From Polytrichum commune (taxonomy: Eukaryota; Streptophyta; Polytrichopsida; Polytrichales; Polytrichaceae): DNA of 64,000 bases. The notes beneath the pieces are model-generated. The model did no database searches. It was not told the DNA's origin and saw only the letters and a list, made by a program, of their open reading frames with translations. Position 1 is the stretch's first letter; every line of letters starts with the position of its first letter. The DNA is taken from contig OX485805.1 in assembly GCA_950295325.1 (NCBI GenBank), positions 45,346,758 to 45,410,757 on the forward strand. Reading direction: 5' to 3'. Shown here one piece after another: positions 48,092 through 60,971 of this stretch. Made by a program: the position numbers and the translations under genes.

Positions 48092-50825
48092 CACAATTTT
48101 GTAAACATTTTTACACGGCAATTCTTCTTCCCTCATGTTGTTAGCATACAGTTAGGTGAGTTTTGTATAATAGGGACTCTTGAACATTTCAGCACTGTCA
48201 TGAGCAGACTTGCTTTGGCCTCTCTAACGGCCGTAAATTATTCGCTGACATGGCATGGCTTTTGCTTGTGTTTCTGTTCGCTCTCAAAACCAACCACAAT
48301 TCGTAGTATCATGTGGACCCTATGAACTAGGTAATGGGTGCCTACTACAGTGGATGGCAAGGCAAGAAGTCGTGTCCAATACTAGGCTTAGCGATCAATT
48401 ACAATTCGCAGTATCATGTGGACACCTATATGATCATTATTGACACCATAATCTTCACTTTGATAATGACTAAGATTTTCATATGAGCTCCTAAATTTTG
48501 ATTTGGATTTGCTAACCATCTCGTACTAACCTACTTGTTTCACATCATGCCATAAGTAGAGTAAGGCTAACCAACTAGTTATTTAGTAAGTAGAGTAAGG
48601 GTAACCAACTAGTTATATAATAAGCAGGCCTAGCCACTGGGCCCGCCTAGCCACTAGGCCCGACACCACCCTAAATCCGGCCTCTCCAAAAAAGTCATGA
48701 GGCCCACGGCCCCACCCTGTCTTGGTGGCAAGCACCACCCCCGCCCCCCACCCCATCGCCACCTAGGATCATTGAGGCCCTTGGATGGGCCTTGGTGGAT
48801 CAACGGTCTGGATGCACCATGAAGAATCTCATATATAGCGCCTCAGTGACACGGCAACCGAACCGGCAAAAAGGTGTGAATCTAGCCAAAAAAGGTATGG
48901 AAATAGCAATCCCCTTTCTTATGACTTATATTTCTTAACTGCATTGTCATGTAGAAAAACAACATAGAACCATCCATAACATTACTCAGTTGATGAGATG
49001 TGCTTCGTTGCCCTAATTTCAGATATAATCTAAAACAGTGGAATTCCGACATCTGAAGTCTTTATTCTCGAATCTACAACTGGACCCATGAACACAACTC
49101 ATTAGTTGAGTATGTTATGTCCTTACAAAGATCTCATATTGTTTCGATTCATAAATTTTTGTAGAGAGGAGGTGATTTGGGAACCCAATAACCACATTCA
49201 AGACCTTGGACGTCATATATGATTGTTGATCCTGTTGGTTGATCCTAATGACAGATACAATATATACACTCTAGATGGATACCACCATCTACAATATGAG
49301 CTTGATGTTTCTTCATTTTAATCCGAAGTAACATGGTTAAGTCCTGACCTTGAGGACCTGTTTCGTCCACCAACAGCAGCCCTGACCAAGGGCCTGAGTG
49401 GCTAGTTTCACTAGAGCCCCTTCATCCACAATGGATGGGTTTACACAGAAGCCACAAATCCCAAGCTGTCAGGTTAGGTGTGAATACAAGGACGAAAACT
49501 ACAAAGGTGTATTCAGAAGTGATTGGACTCTGATCAAGACTTGTTACATATTTTAGGTCCAATAATCAACATAATTGGGGGACTCAGCTGGTCATTCAAG
49601 AAGGAAAGTCTTGACTTTGATAATGTATTAGATATTCATGTGAGCTTCAAAATTTGAGAGGAAAAAGGCTACAGCCTCTATGTAGATGTGCTAATCAGCT
49701 TGTAAATAGATACTTCTTCCAATTAGCCCATGTCTATTAAGATAGGGTAGACATGGACTAATAGGAAGAAGCAACCATTTAAAACATCAAGTTGCTATAT
49801 TGAAAGAAGACTCGATAGCAACAACAACAAAAACAAGCCAAAAAGGATACCTGGCACATCAACCACCCGTCACTACTACCATCAAGTTCCAAGAGACATG
49901 CAAGAGTGGGGTGGCAGCTAGAGAGTTGCAAAAATGACATGACAATAAGTAAGGTACATTAGAAGTCTGGAAATATACAAACACATAAAAATTGCGGGAA
50001 GCCAACCTCATCTTGACTGTCAGATAGGTTAGTTAAACTTAAAATCTGCCGTTATTTGTACACAACTCACAATCAGTTCTCACAAATAGAAACCTAGAAT
50101 ACACGTATCACTAAAGCAGTGAATGGATACTGCCAGTACCAACTTGAGATATCAAAATTGATTGCATTGTTTATTGCCACAAACAAGAAATTTAACTTTT
50201 ATCTTTATCTTACTCCTACCAGCTACCTCCTACCTCCTACAAAAAAGGGGAACAATTTTCTCTTTTTGATGCACAGCAAAAAAAAAAGGCTGTAAAGTGC
50301 ATAAGAAATCGTAGTTGGATTCTCCGTGCCCACCATCTCTTGGGTTGTAACAGACTCTCCTCTTGCTCTTGGATGCCTTTGAATTGGTAGTCACAACATA
50401 AGCAGAAACTGCAATTTCAACTAGAAAAAGTCCACTGAATTGAATACATCAAAAATAGTGAACTCATCCACTCTACCATAATCCATCGTCAATAGGCGGC
50501 GATGATTCGTGCATTGCATTCATAAAGCCCTGTACCGAAGTTATATCCAGTGAGGATGGCTCCATCTTTGATTTGTCAGTCATCCACAGAAACCATGCAT
50601 GTAATCTGCTTCCATATTTTGCTTCAAAGCATCCTCCAAGTATGTGCCCCATCCATCATGCACTGTTCTCCAACGTGGTGCCGTTACTGTACTGTTACAA
50701 ACAAAAACCCCGTGGTGGTAGTTTCATGTATCAAAGATTTCAAAAATTTGTGTACGCTCCACCAATTTGTTATCATGGTGGTAGGTCATAATGTGCTAAG
50801 GAAACCCAATAATCCAGCTGTCAGG
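48092..50825. other. COX19 / DCD-nucleotidyltransferase convergent intergenic region
   Basis: The two genes converge here, so 3' untranslated sequence of each is expected at the ends. A short direct repeat, 'taagtagagtaagg.taacc', occurs twice at about 48555-48620. A hairpin is listed separately. No other gene is seen. Confidence 0.45.
49713..49771. other. near-perfect short hairpin
   Basis: Arms of about 24 bases, starting 'cttcttccaattagcccatg' on the left and ending 'ggactaataggaagaag' on the right, pair with about two mismatches around a loop of roughly 10 bases. It could be a small decayed foldback element or a structured RNA. The loop is short for a plant microRNA precursor. Confidence 0.55.
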
Positions 50826-53800
50826 CTATTGTGGTGCAAGAAAGGTATTCGAAGTCGTAAACAACTGATCAATAAGGGGAAGGGGTCGCCTTTTCCCAGG
50901 GCCCATCCCAACTCTCTGTGAACTTGCCACAGGTGGAGGACTCGTCAAAATTTGAAGCATACTTTTCAAGGCCGTCTGCAATATGAGACAACAAAGAAAT
51001 AATGTTTAATTCTGCAAAGTTGTTTCGAAAGACAGCCAGATCAGAACATAGGTTAAGTCAGATTACCAAAACAAACATGCGATTGAAATCCTATGCCTTC
51101 CGAGATAAACAACGATACTATTTGAGAGCATGGCAATCATTAAGTTAATTGTCCTCAAAAAGAACAAGGTTAACTTCTAGAGGAATGGATTTGCATGATA
51201 CATAACACATTACCCGTGAAGAAAATAGATGATGCATACCTGAACATCATGCATTTTGAATGAACCGGCCCCAATATTGTTGCCTGGGCGAAGTGGGTCA
51301 TCAATTGTCAAAGCTGCTGAACGTAACTGCTTATCATGGTAAAATAACCCTCCACTACCACCATTGCCCTGTCATGATACAAAAGTACAAAATACCAAAG
51401 CCTCCATAGATTAGTCTGCTTCCTGAATTATCTACAAAGCTTTGCATGCATGACCTGCAACTTCAAACTAGGAACGTCTAGACTGATATGTGCAAATTAT
51501 CCTGATACCCAAGCTAATTTTCCAACAATCTACAATATTTTTATTATTTATTAGCACATTATTAAAATACAGGAACTTTTTTATTGTTGTGGTTGCTACA
51601 CAGATGAATGAAAAACGTTTTTGTGATCTGATTTTGACCCACACTAATTTGCATGGTAAAAAGGTAACCTATGTGTGAAGGCAACCTAGTTGCACATATC
51701 GGTGTAAGTTAAAACCTAAGAAGAACCATGGACAGTTTTTGTGACTAATTTCAGAAATAGTGGAAAGCATACTTTTGTAACAAGGCGCACTTTGGTGAAG
51801 TCAATCTCCACCCCAAAGATGTGCAAGAAGTCGATTAACAAGATCCCAAGATTTGGAGAGGATACTGTATGCATTGATTTCTGCAACTGTTCCACAATGC
51901 CACCTGTCCAATAAACACGACGATCCACATTACTAGTCTCCACACAATAACATATTCGATCAGCCGCAACCATTTTATGAAAAGATAAAGCTTTAATACT
52001 ACAGCACACAGAGAACTTCCAACTTCTGATTTTGGAAGGTAAAAGCTTAGTTTTTCTGCATGTAGAACAACTACCCTTCATGCCTGTCAGTTTTGTACAT
52101 ATTAAATTATACCCATGAGTGCCTATATTCTTAAGTGCAACATGGCATGTTGCCATTGGCTGATCGTGGCTATAGATACTATGTGGCAATTGGTAACTTA
52201 GTATTGACTGTTCAAAACAAAGGTCTAGCTTATGGACATGAACACCTGTACCACCTAAATCCCATTGCCAAGAGATGACTAAAATCAAGTACTTACCGTT
52301 TGCCAAGGATTCTTTAGTAGGACTACTGAATGTTGATGTCCTATTTGATGCTGTTGTGGAGGTTGCAGAGGATGTAGGATCTTCAATATGAGCATCCAAG
52401 GTACCGCCAGGTGTCACAGAAGGTACTACTACAACCCCATCAGGAGATAATTGATCTGCAGAACTTGAGTTGGGAGCATCACCACTCCCTGCATACAAAA
52501 CCTGGGGTCTCACCCCCCCGGGCATACCATACAAAATCGATGTCCTCTGCCATCACCAAAAGAAAATGCATTTAGAATTTAGAGTTATCCTTTAATTCAA
52601 TGGAGGGTTTTTGTCGTGAATTGGTCCCCTATGGTCTCCCATTGGTTGTTTGAATACAAGATCAACAGTTTCTTACTACTTGTGCATGCTTGGAGGTAGT
52701 GTTTGAATTTGAACAAAGGGCAACCTAATTTGGTTCATTAAGGGTCAAACTCAATTTAGCACCTCTTGTAATGCCAAAATGAGTTTGACCCGATATAGAA
52801 TGTTCTTCATTCAAACCTCCACGATACCACCAAGGATGCACCACAAATTTACCAAACATGGAAGGTGTTGTATGCAAAACAACCAACTCCCAACCAGAAA
52901 TATAAAGGATAACTCCATCGAAGATAAAAAAAAATTAGACTAGCATTTGACATTTGACATTTGACATAGCTCTGGACTTGTCAGGGGACAAAAGAAATCT
53001 GCTATATGTAAGTCCACCAACAACCAAAAAGAGGTTTCTTCCATGATATTCATTTGAAAGAAAAGACAAAACCCAGTTAACCTCAAGAGGGTAACAAATG
53101 CTCACCTCAAGATAGAAGACTACCATAATCGTGAGTGAAAAGGACCCGAGTCCTCCTGTGTAGACATCTTTAAGTCCTTTGGCTTGCAAGTACGATTTCA
53201 GAAGTAACACCTGGTACAACCACCAAAAGTAATCTCTATATATCATTTTGTGTGATAATTGGGAGTCTCTCTGAAGAACAAAGCAAAAGCTCACCAAGGG
53301 AGTTGGTAGGCATATAAGCCAAGAAAACAGAGTTTAACTGTACAAATATATCACATACTATAGAGTTACTACAATCACCCACCACAATAAGATGGCAATA
53401 AAAATCTCTGAACATTTTGAAATTTTTATCTATTGCCCTGCATACCTGAAAACAAGTCAGGGATTGTAAGACAGGGCTCCGTCACATACCAAGGGTGCCA
53501 AAGCTGGCTGTTGATGTAACTTCTCAATCACATACTCTCTTGTTGCAGTACCATTATGGAGTATACTTGCAGATTTATTGACATTTGGCATCCCAACAAC
53601 CTGATTGTTGTTGTTGTTGCTTCCAGTAACTCCATTCCCCTGGACTCCACCAGTAGCTTCAACATTCTTCACCCTCTTACCACCAATTGTAATATCAATT
53701 TTCACAACAGATGCTTGCGGAGCAGATGCTCCATTCACTGTGGGCTTGCATTGCAACTTGATCACTGGCATGGTAGCTGACTCAATGGTGTTGATATCCA

Positions 53801-56800
53801 CACACCAAGGATAAACTTGCAGAGATGATCCCAACAAGCGGATTAAGGGTGCAAGTGCTCGGGAACCATACAGGGGGACTGCATCTGCTGTTCCTGGTGG
53901 TGGTGGGGCATCAACAACAACCACGTCCACGTCACTATGCGCGAGGGATAGCCCAGTCGCATAGGATCCAAATACCTGGAATTACAGTCCAACATGGTAC
54001 TGAGTAACATGAAAAGAGTGAGAAATCCCTAGGCTGTGTCCATACACTCAAGGGTGACATTGCAGAACCTTCACTGAGTTACACTACACTGTACTCAGAG
54101 TGGGTTGACATTAGTGTCCATGACCAAAGAAACTCCAAAATCAAGCAATCCTATTGGTCATGAGCAAAATTTTGGACCAAGGAGTTTACACGAGGGTCTG
54201 GGTCCAGGAGTATGAAAAAATGCAGTGGCACTAATGTGGTATCACTTTACCACTAAATCTCTTTGGTCTCCATCAAAGAGAATACTCCTAGTTCAAGAAA
54301 CCAATATTCAAGCTAATGTCCAATTTTGGGTCCGCAAGTAGAGTTCATGGTATTTTGGACCCCAAGTTTATTGGACCCAGACCCTAATGTAAATTCGCCC
54401 TTACACTCTAAACACATTCTGAACCATTGTGTAGAAATCTTGTGAGCCACTTGTGTAGAGTCGGTGCAGAAAGTAAAAGAGACAGCTCATTTGGACAGTA
54501 GTTCTGGTGAGCTCTACGTTTCACTGTTTCCCATAACATTTTGGGACACATGCAGATCAGCAAGGGCTAAGTATACTTCAGGATCAAACATTAAATGCAC
54601 AATAATTGATCATACCTCAACATCTGCACACGGCCAAAGTATCTTCACAGCATTTCGTACACATTCAACAGCAGCCTCTGCATAAATTCGTGCCTCGGGT
54701 GACAGGCTTGCAGTTCGTGCAAATTCCAGTATCTCCATATGTAGCTCCTCTGCATTCGCTAAGAGTTGTGCAGGCACCAGTGGGAAAAGACCATCTCCAG
54801 CCAGTGGAGGAGTAGACTGCAAGGTTATGGTTGTAGGTGAAGGTGGAACCCCACAAATGCCCTGGACCACTCCATTTTGCATTACAAGATCCCCTTCCAC
54901 CGGACTACGAGTGACGTAATGATAAGCCATTCCATGAGGTCCAACATCTACAGCAACAAAACAAGTGAGTTCATTTCTTTGTACCAACAATATTACTACT
55001 ATTCACAAGGGCAACTTATGCCGCACACTCATTTGTCCATATAGTCGTGCAAAAGCAGTGTCTCAGAGCAGGGTAAGAGAAAAAGAAATAGAACAGAGAA
55101 ATAAGACTTATGGAGTGTACAAGAATAATTTGGACTGATACTTCATATATAGATATGTATATATATAGATACGAATGACTCTACAGTGTTATCCAATTCA
55201 GGAATGAGTCTTAACACCTAAAAGCTTTTGCAGCCCCATTTGGGCCTGTTCTACATAAGGTATTTTGAAAATTGTATAGATTGTGATGTGATTAATTGGT
55301 AGATAGTGATGGCTTATTGTCTTAAGGGTTATTCTTCTTGATACCTACACAAACTACATGAAAAGGGTTTGATGGAGTTTTCATATCACCCAGCATTTAA
55401 TATAGAATACGCAATTGGTCTGAACATGCTAAAAGCGTTTTGGGTTAAGTGCAAGAGAAACCAGCACCTGATCGGACTCCCCGGTCATGATATTGTGCAG
55501 TAGGAGGTGCAGGTGACAAGGTTGAGTAGTGGAAATTCTGCTGAGGCTGTAACGGGGGGGTTGGTAATCTCAAAGGTATCAAGCTCTGCAGGGGGACTTG
55601 GTCAAGGGAGGACGTCCTCGCTAACTGTGTCAATTCGTCTCGTTCTTTTGGAAGGTCATATTGCTGGCCCCGTCTTCGATCGTGTACAGATCTATTTGTT
55701 TTTGATAATGGAACTTGGAAATGGGCTGAAGCTTTAAAGGGCTGTGCTGGAAATGAGGGATAAACAACAGCAGGTGAAGCAGCTTCAAATTGCTCTCCTG
55801 CTTGCCATAAAGTTTGGTGCCCATCAATTCCAGGAGAAGAAGTCTGTCTTGCATTTCTCCCTGCACTCATTGTTGAGTCAGAAACAGAACTCTTTTGCAG
55901 CCCGCCCTCAGAGGAACTGTTTACGGGATCAGGGCAATGGTCTAAAGGTAATACAGTACTTGACATTATTCGAATATTTGGTCCCCAACTAAACACCTGT
56001 GGATGTGAAAGCACAGCAGCAGCAGCATCAACTCCTTGCCATGAGTGGCTCTTTTGTGCAATTTCTGTAGCAGTATACTCTGTGCTATCTGCAGATAGCT
56101 TCCCTCCTGATGATCTTGCTCGATAATTCGAACTGGCCCTATCAACAACTCTTTCGCCTTCTATAGGCCTTGAGACATTCTTTAATAATTTTTGTACACT
56201 GGCACCTGCATACTCCACCGCTGCTGCCGATGTCCCAAAAGAATTAGAGCCTTCACTCATCCTTCCAACACATTCACCTTCATTCTGAAGAACCCTCTCC
56301 ACAGCCCCTGCAGCTGTAGATGTGGCACCTAAACCTGTCACTTCCTTATCACTTCCTAATTTTCTATTATCGACTTTCTTCCCATCTCCATTTCCACAAG
56401 CTGTTGTTGGTGTTCCTTCGCTCCCACCAACAACATTATGAAGCTTTGGAGCACCTGATCCTTCATTGCAAACAAGCCTCCTATTTCCACCTGACTCTAC
56501 TACAGCTTTACTACCAGCACCATTTATACTGGAAGGAACTACATTGACAGAATTGTCGCCGATTTCAACACCCCCACCAAAATTGAGGCCATCACCACCT
56601 ATGCTCAAATCAGTAAACATCCCTACCATACCAGCTTTCAAGGCAGCACTGTAAGAAGCAAACCCAGGGCGGCTAGGGGACTGAGACCCTGCTTGTGACT
56701 CTCCTGCTTGGCTGTTGCTCCTCACTCCATTTAATTCTGTATGAAGTTCATCTGAATCTGCCCTTGAGTCTCTTTCACTGCTATCCTCACATGAAACATT

Positions 56801-59800
56801 TGTGTGGTGCTCGCTACCCTTCAGATCTACTACTACTAATGATGCATCCTGCAGTTCAGGAAGCTCATTTGGCACACTTATGATGCCATTAGCTTCAACT
56901 TGGATCACTCCATTTTTCTTCACTCCCTTCTTGGACCTATTATCATCATCATGAGTCACACAACTAGAGGTTGAAACATCAGCACTTGAAGACGAAGATG
57001 CAACTGACAAGTCAGGATCGGACCGCCATTTCTGTGCAATATCAGCTCGAGACTCCCTCCCTCGTCCAAAGTCACCAGTGGTTGTGGGAACACCAGATTG
57101 GGATGCATTTCCATTGTTATTATTTGTTGAGCCATTTGATGACCCTGCCCTCCTTCTTCCTGCTGGTGGATTTGGAGAATTTGATCGTTTTGTAGGAGGA
57201 CGATAAACACGAGTCACTTTGCTCTTACTTTTAACCCTTTCCCATTCACCTCCCATATCATCCTGCCACTTTTCCATTTTCTGGATGCTGGAAGTTCCAA
57301 AGAGCTTCAACAAATCATTTGCCTGGACAGAGTACATTACCACAAATTGCAATAAATCTCTACAGGAGAAGTGTAATAGAGGAAAATGCATGAAGACAGT
57401 ATGTAACCAGTTTCACTTTTATATGATAACCACTTGCAATCTACTCTGCCTTCATGTTCATTACATTTGGTGAACATCCCTTTTGAGCAATGATGGCCCA
57501 GTAGGACGGAAGTTCCTTGCAGCAACCTAATAGTTCCCCACACCTGTTATTACCATGATTGGATGAAAAAAAGGAGGGCCATAACCTAGTGACTTAAAGT
57601 CACGCAGCACACATTTCATCCCTGTAGACCTATAAGGGTCCAGAAAAGTACTGTACAAATGTATGGAGTGGCAGAAATCAAGAACCTCAAGACAGCCAAA
57701 TTATATCCAAAAAATGGAAAGCATACCTCTTTCACTGAGAGCTCTAGTCTAAACTTGGGACCATCATAGTGATACAGGAAGGGCCGAAACTGTTCTTCTT
57801 CTAAGGGTGGTCTCTCCTCACGCCAGCGCACCCTAACCTGCACCAAAAGAAATATTGTATGTTAATATGCAAAGAGAAATGATACATATTCATATCCTAA
57901 GTACTTGAAGTAATTGCCAAAGTCCAAGTAAACTACCACACCAGGTTCGTTACAATCCTAACCTTGTGATTGATATTCAGAGTACCCTGTCATCACCTCC
58001 ATCTTGCACAACAAGAATGATATGATCACTCTCCACACTCCCTCCCTTCCAGAGAGAAAGTTGAGAAGTCATGATCTGCCACAGGAAGCCAATTGACCTC
58101 ATACTACATACCACTAGTCTCTGACCTTACCATGAAGTTGCAATAACTTGGTCACAAATTGATCAAATGTGAGGGATGTTCTATGAAGAGAAAAATGTTC
58201 AAACCCACGAGGTGATGTAATTAATGAATAGAGATCTCCCATGCAAGTTTGTGCAGACATAGGCAATTATTCTCACACTGGATATAAGTAGCAGAGGTGA
58301 CCCTGTTTTCACTTGTACACCAAAAGGGCTAACAAGAGAGCATTCCAATAGAAAATGACCCAATTTGCACAATATAGTCGACCTTTTATCTTGCTTAAGG
58401 AGATTAAGAAATATCATACAGCACATAAGGAGCAAAGATTTTCAATGAATAAATGTTCAAAAAAAAGTACAGATCTGATCCCAACCTGCGCAGGAAATCT
58501 GGACACTGGTCGACCAGCTTTTCTTGTTTCTTTGGTATCCCAAGCCTCAGGCTCAATGTTCAGGCCACCATCACTGGACGCCTGCCGTGAGAAAATACAT
58601 CAGTTAGTGCATGGAAGAGCCTCATTAAATTCTAAACCCTATGGTCAATTCAACAACATAAGCAAACACAGATCTTGCCACATGCAAAATCAGAACAGGC
58701 CCAGACAAAATCTTCCACCACAACATTCATAAAAAATATGGGTTTAACCATACTATTTCTGCATGCATAATTATGATTTCAAGCCCATTATGCCCTTGCC
58801 TAGCCATAGAAAACAAAGAAAATGTACCTCAAAGACACCATGCAAACACCTTGTGGAATAATTGTAGAGAAAAAGAGGGAGCCCTGGCTGGATAGCCTCC
58901 ACAGAATCTTGATAGCGCTGAGGGAGTCCTGTCATCGAGTAAAAGGGATCAACAAACCAAATAAGTCATCATATGTGAAAGGCAAGGGGCTAACCAGATA
59001 ATTAACTCGCAAGCTCAACCCACAAACCTTCAAGAGCTTCGTGGCTTGACAGTAGGCCACCAGTCTGTCCAGAACTCCTTGAAGCGCATAGAATGGAGAT
59101 TTTCGGAGTTAGGTTCATAAAGCTCCTATGGGAGATGAATTTCAGAGGATTTTCAGAGGAAGGTAGAAAGGGACAATGTAGAACACCAATTCACGACTGG
59201 CAGGAATAACACAATTTTATCATCCGAGACCTCACATCTCTTCAGGCAAGTTTCCAAATTCTGTAACACTAAATTGTCCCCGGAACATTAAAATCTGGAA
59301 AACAAATTTCAGGCATTATCTTTGCAACACACGGTAAAAGATACATTCAGGTGACCATACAGCTGCGGCTAAAAATATTTGCCACTAATGACCATCGTTC
59401 TCACATTGCAACCGCCAGCTATACGATTACAACATCACTACCATAAGGAAAGGAGCAGACCTCTACAAACGCTTTCCAAACTCCCATCTTTAAGCCTAGA
59501 GAGGTCTTCGAAGAACAGTTACGTCGTGCTGATCAACTTCTATGCACTCAACCCCCGCCCCCCCTTTTCTTTGCGACAACCGGCAAGGGCACCAGGATTT
59601 CAACCACCTAACATCATGTTAAGACGACCAGTTTTGATGGAAACTCCTAAATATTGAAAGTGAACCTCTTTCGTCGATGAAACATGCCTCTCCAATGGTA
59701 GGCAGTGCCTTCCTTCCTTCCATCCTTAAAAGCCTCAAATGATGAAGCAGCAGCAAGGTAAAGCACCAACTCATGGGTTAGCCGCCAACCGATGGAAAAA

Positions 59801-60158
59801 GAGAAAACCTAAATCCAAGGCGGCTCATCAAGGATTCGGGATAATGAAAATTGGGAGCCAAAACCAATGTGGCTGCTCAAATTAACCCATGCAGAGAGAG
59901 GGTCAGGATGAGCCATGAAGAATTATTTTATTGTTTACCAAATAACTGACGGTCGAGGTCTTCCGCCATGGTGTCATTGTTGCAAACGAAGATGAAGCCA
60001 CCGAGGGGCTCAATCACACCTAACCCCCCGCCACCTCCACCGCCGCCTACGCCTCCACTTCCTTCCAAAATCCCTCCCCCTCCTGCCTTCTTCATTTCCA
60101 TCGGGCTGTTGACGACCTCCAACCGATGCGCCACATTGCGATGCTTCGGGGCCACCAT
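50826..60158 (-). CDS. DCD-domain protein fused to a TRF4/5-like non-canonical nucleotidyltransferase (poly(A)/U polymerase)
   Basis: Exons (high to low): 60158-59939, 58928-58828, 58581-58486, 57837-57727, 57322-55468, 54947-54616, 53975-53490, 53210-53106, 52546-52297, 51903-51773, 51368-51240, 50975-50826. They total 3966 nt (1321 aa), with every junction in frame. Residues about 52-180 form a full DCD domain as in plant N-rich proteins: LGGFIFVCNNDTM, PGLPLFLYNYSTR, FPAQVRVRW, HHYDGPKFRLELS-type YHYDGPKFRLELSVKEA. A long low-complexity S/G/N-rich linker (about 181-794) follows. The catalytic part has VFGSYATGL with SDVDV (D920, D922), third acid KIDI (D999), the helix LKSYLQAKGLKDVYTGGLGS, NLGILLIDFLHIFGVEIDF, and the PAP-associated segment LTIDDPLRPGNNIG. 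The enzyme probably adds A or U to RNA 3' ends. About 85 mostly S/T/G/P residues (1103-1185) interrupt the catalytic half. The start ATG is the first after an in-frame TAG. Confidence 0.88.
52618..52918 (+). mobile_element. intronic MITE-like repeat, copy 2 (DCD-nucleotidyltransferase intron 8)
   Basis: This is a homologue of 40260-40520. Its ends are also imperfect inverted repeats: 'attggttgtttgaataca' at the left, and 'tgtatgcaaaacaaccaa' reversed at the right. The element lies in the intron between the exons ending at 53106 and starting at 52546. Confidence 0.7.
54171..54400. repeat. inverted repeat in DCD-nucleotidyltransferase intron 6
   Basis: 'agggtctgggtcca' (about 54193-54206) and 'tggacccagaccct' (about 54372-54385) are exact inverted copies inside longer imperfect arms. 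Smaller inverted pairs lie between them (gtggta/taccac and ctctttg/caaagag). It is probably a small foldback element. Confidence 0.6.
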
Positions 60159-60970
60159 AATGATGATGATGATGACGATGATAATGGAGGAGGATGTCCA
60201 CTACCCCACCTCAACCCCGATTCCTGCCCCCTTCCTCACACCATCGCCGCCCAACCCAGATCCACAATTCCCCAACCCACACCACTCCACCCTAGGGTTC
60301 CCCTCCAAAACTCCAACTCCACAATGCAGGTGGCCAATTCGACACCACCCCCGATCGCAACTGCCACCCTACCTACTCCTCCTAATCCTTCTACAACTCC
60401 CCCTGCCCCTCTCACTCCAATGCTGCACCCCACCATACCACCCACCACCACCTACCACTGCACCATGTCCAATGCAAGCCAACGCAAGCCAACGCAAGCC
60501 AATGCAAGTCAAGGCACTGTATGAGTGGGAGGTTTGACAGGCTTGACAGGAGTTTGGGGGGCAAAGGTAAGGTTTGAAGGCGGCTGGGCAAGGGAAGGTA
60601 AGTACAGGAGAAGCAAAAGAGGAAGAGGAAGAACTCACGACGACAGGCAGGGTGTAAAGTGTAGAGATTGAGAGATAGGGCTATGTAAGTAAGTCAACTG
60701 CAATGTTGGGTGCGTGTGTGCGGGAGAGCGGTGATCGAAACCGCAATCACAACGAGTCCACGCATAGTCAGAGCGGGCGGGCGGAGGGAGGGAGAGAGCG
60801 AGCGCGTGTGGGGAGGAGTAAGTTTAGTAGTTTAGTTTCCTTGCATTTTTCATGCGCTTGCTCTCCCTCGCTGATGAGCCTCCTCTCACAAGGGGCTGGC
60901 TGCATGTGTGTGCATGGTGGTGGTGTGCGTGTGTATGTGTATGTGTATGGATGGATGGATGGATGGATGG
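60159..60970. other. upstream region of the DCD-nucleotidyltransferase gene
   Basis: Just upstream of the ATG is a CAT/ATC trinucleotide run (60159-60185). Further out are a 10-base direct repeat, 'caagccaacg' with variants (60474-60505), a purine-rich gggaggga tract near 60785, TG-rich sequence at 60908-60945, and six GGAT units at about 60947-60972. The region probably includes promoter and leader but no element can be fixed. Confidence 0.5.
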
Positions 60971-60971
60971 A

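Noticed and set aside
59968-60537. 189-codon plus-strand frame rich in proline and methionine
   Set aside because: It is antisense to the glycine-rich first exon of the DCD-nucleotidyltransferase gene; its composition follows from that exon and a trinucleotide repeat.
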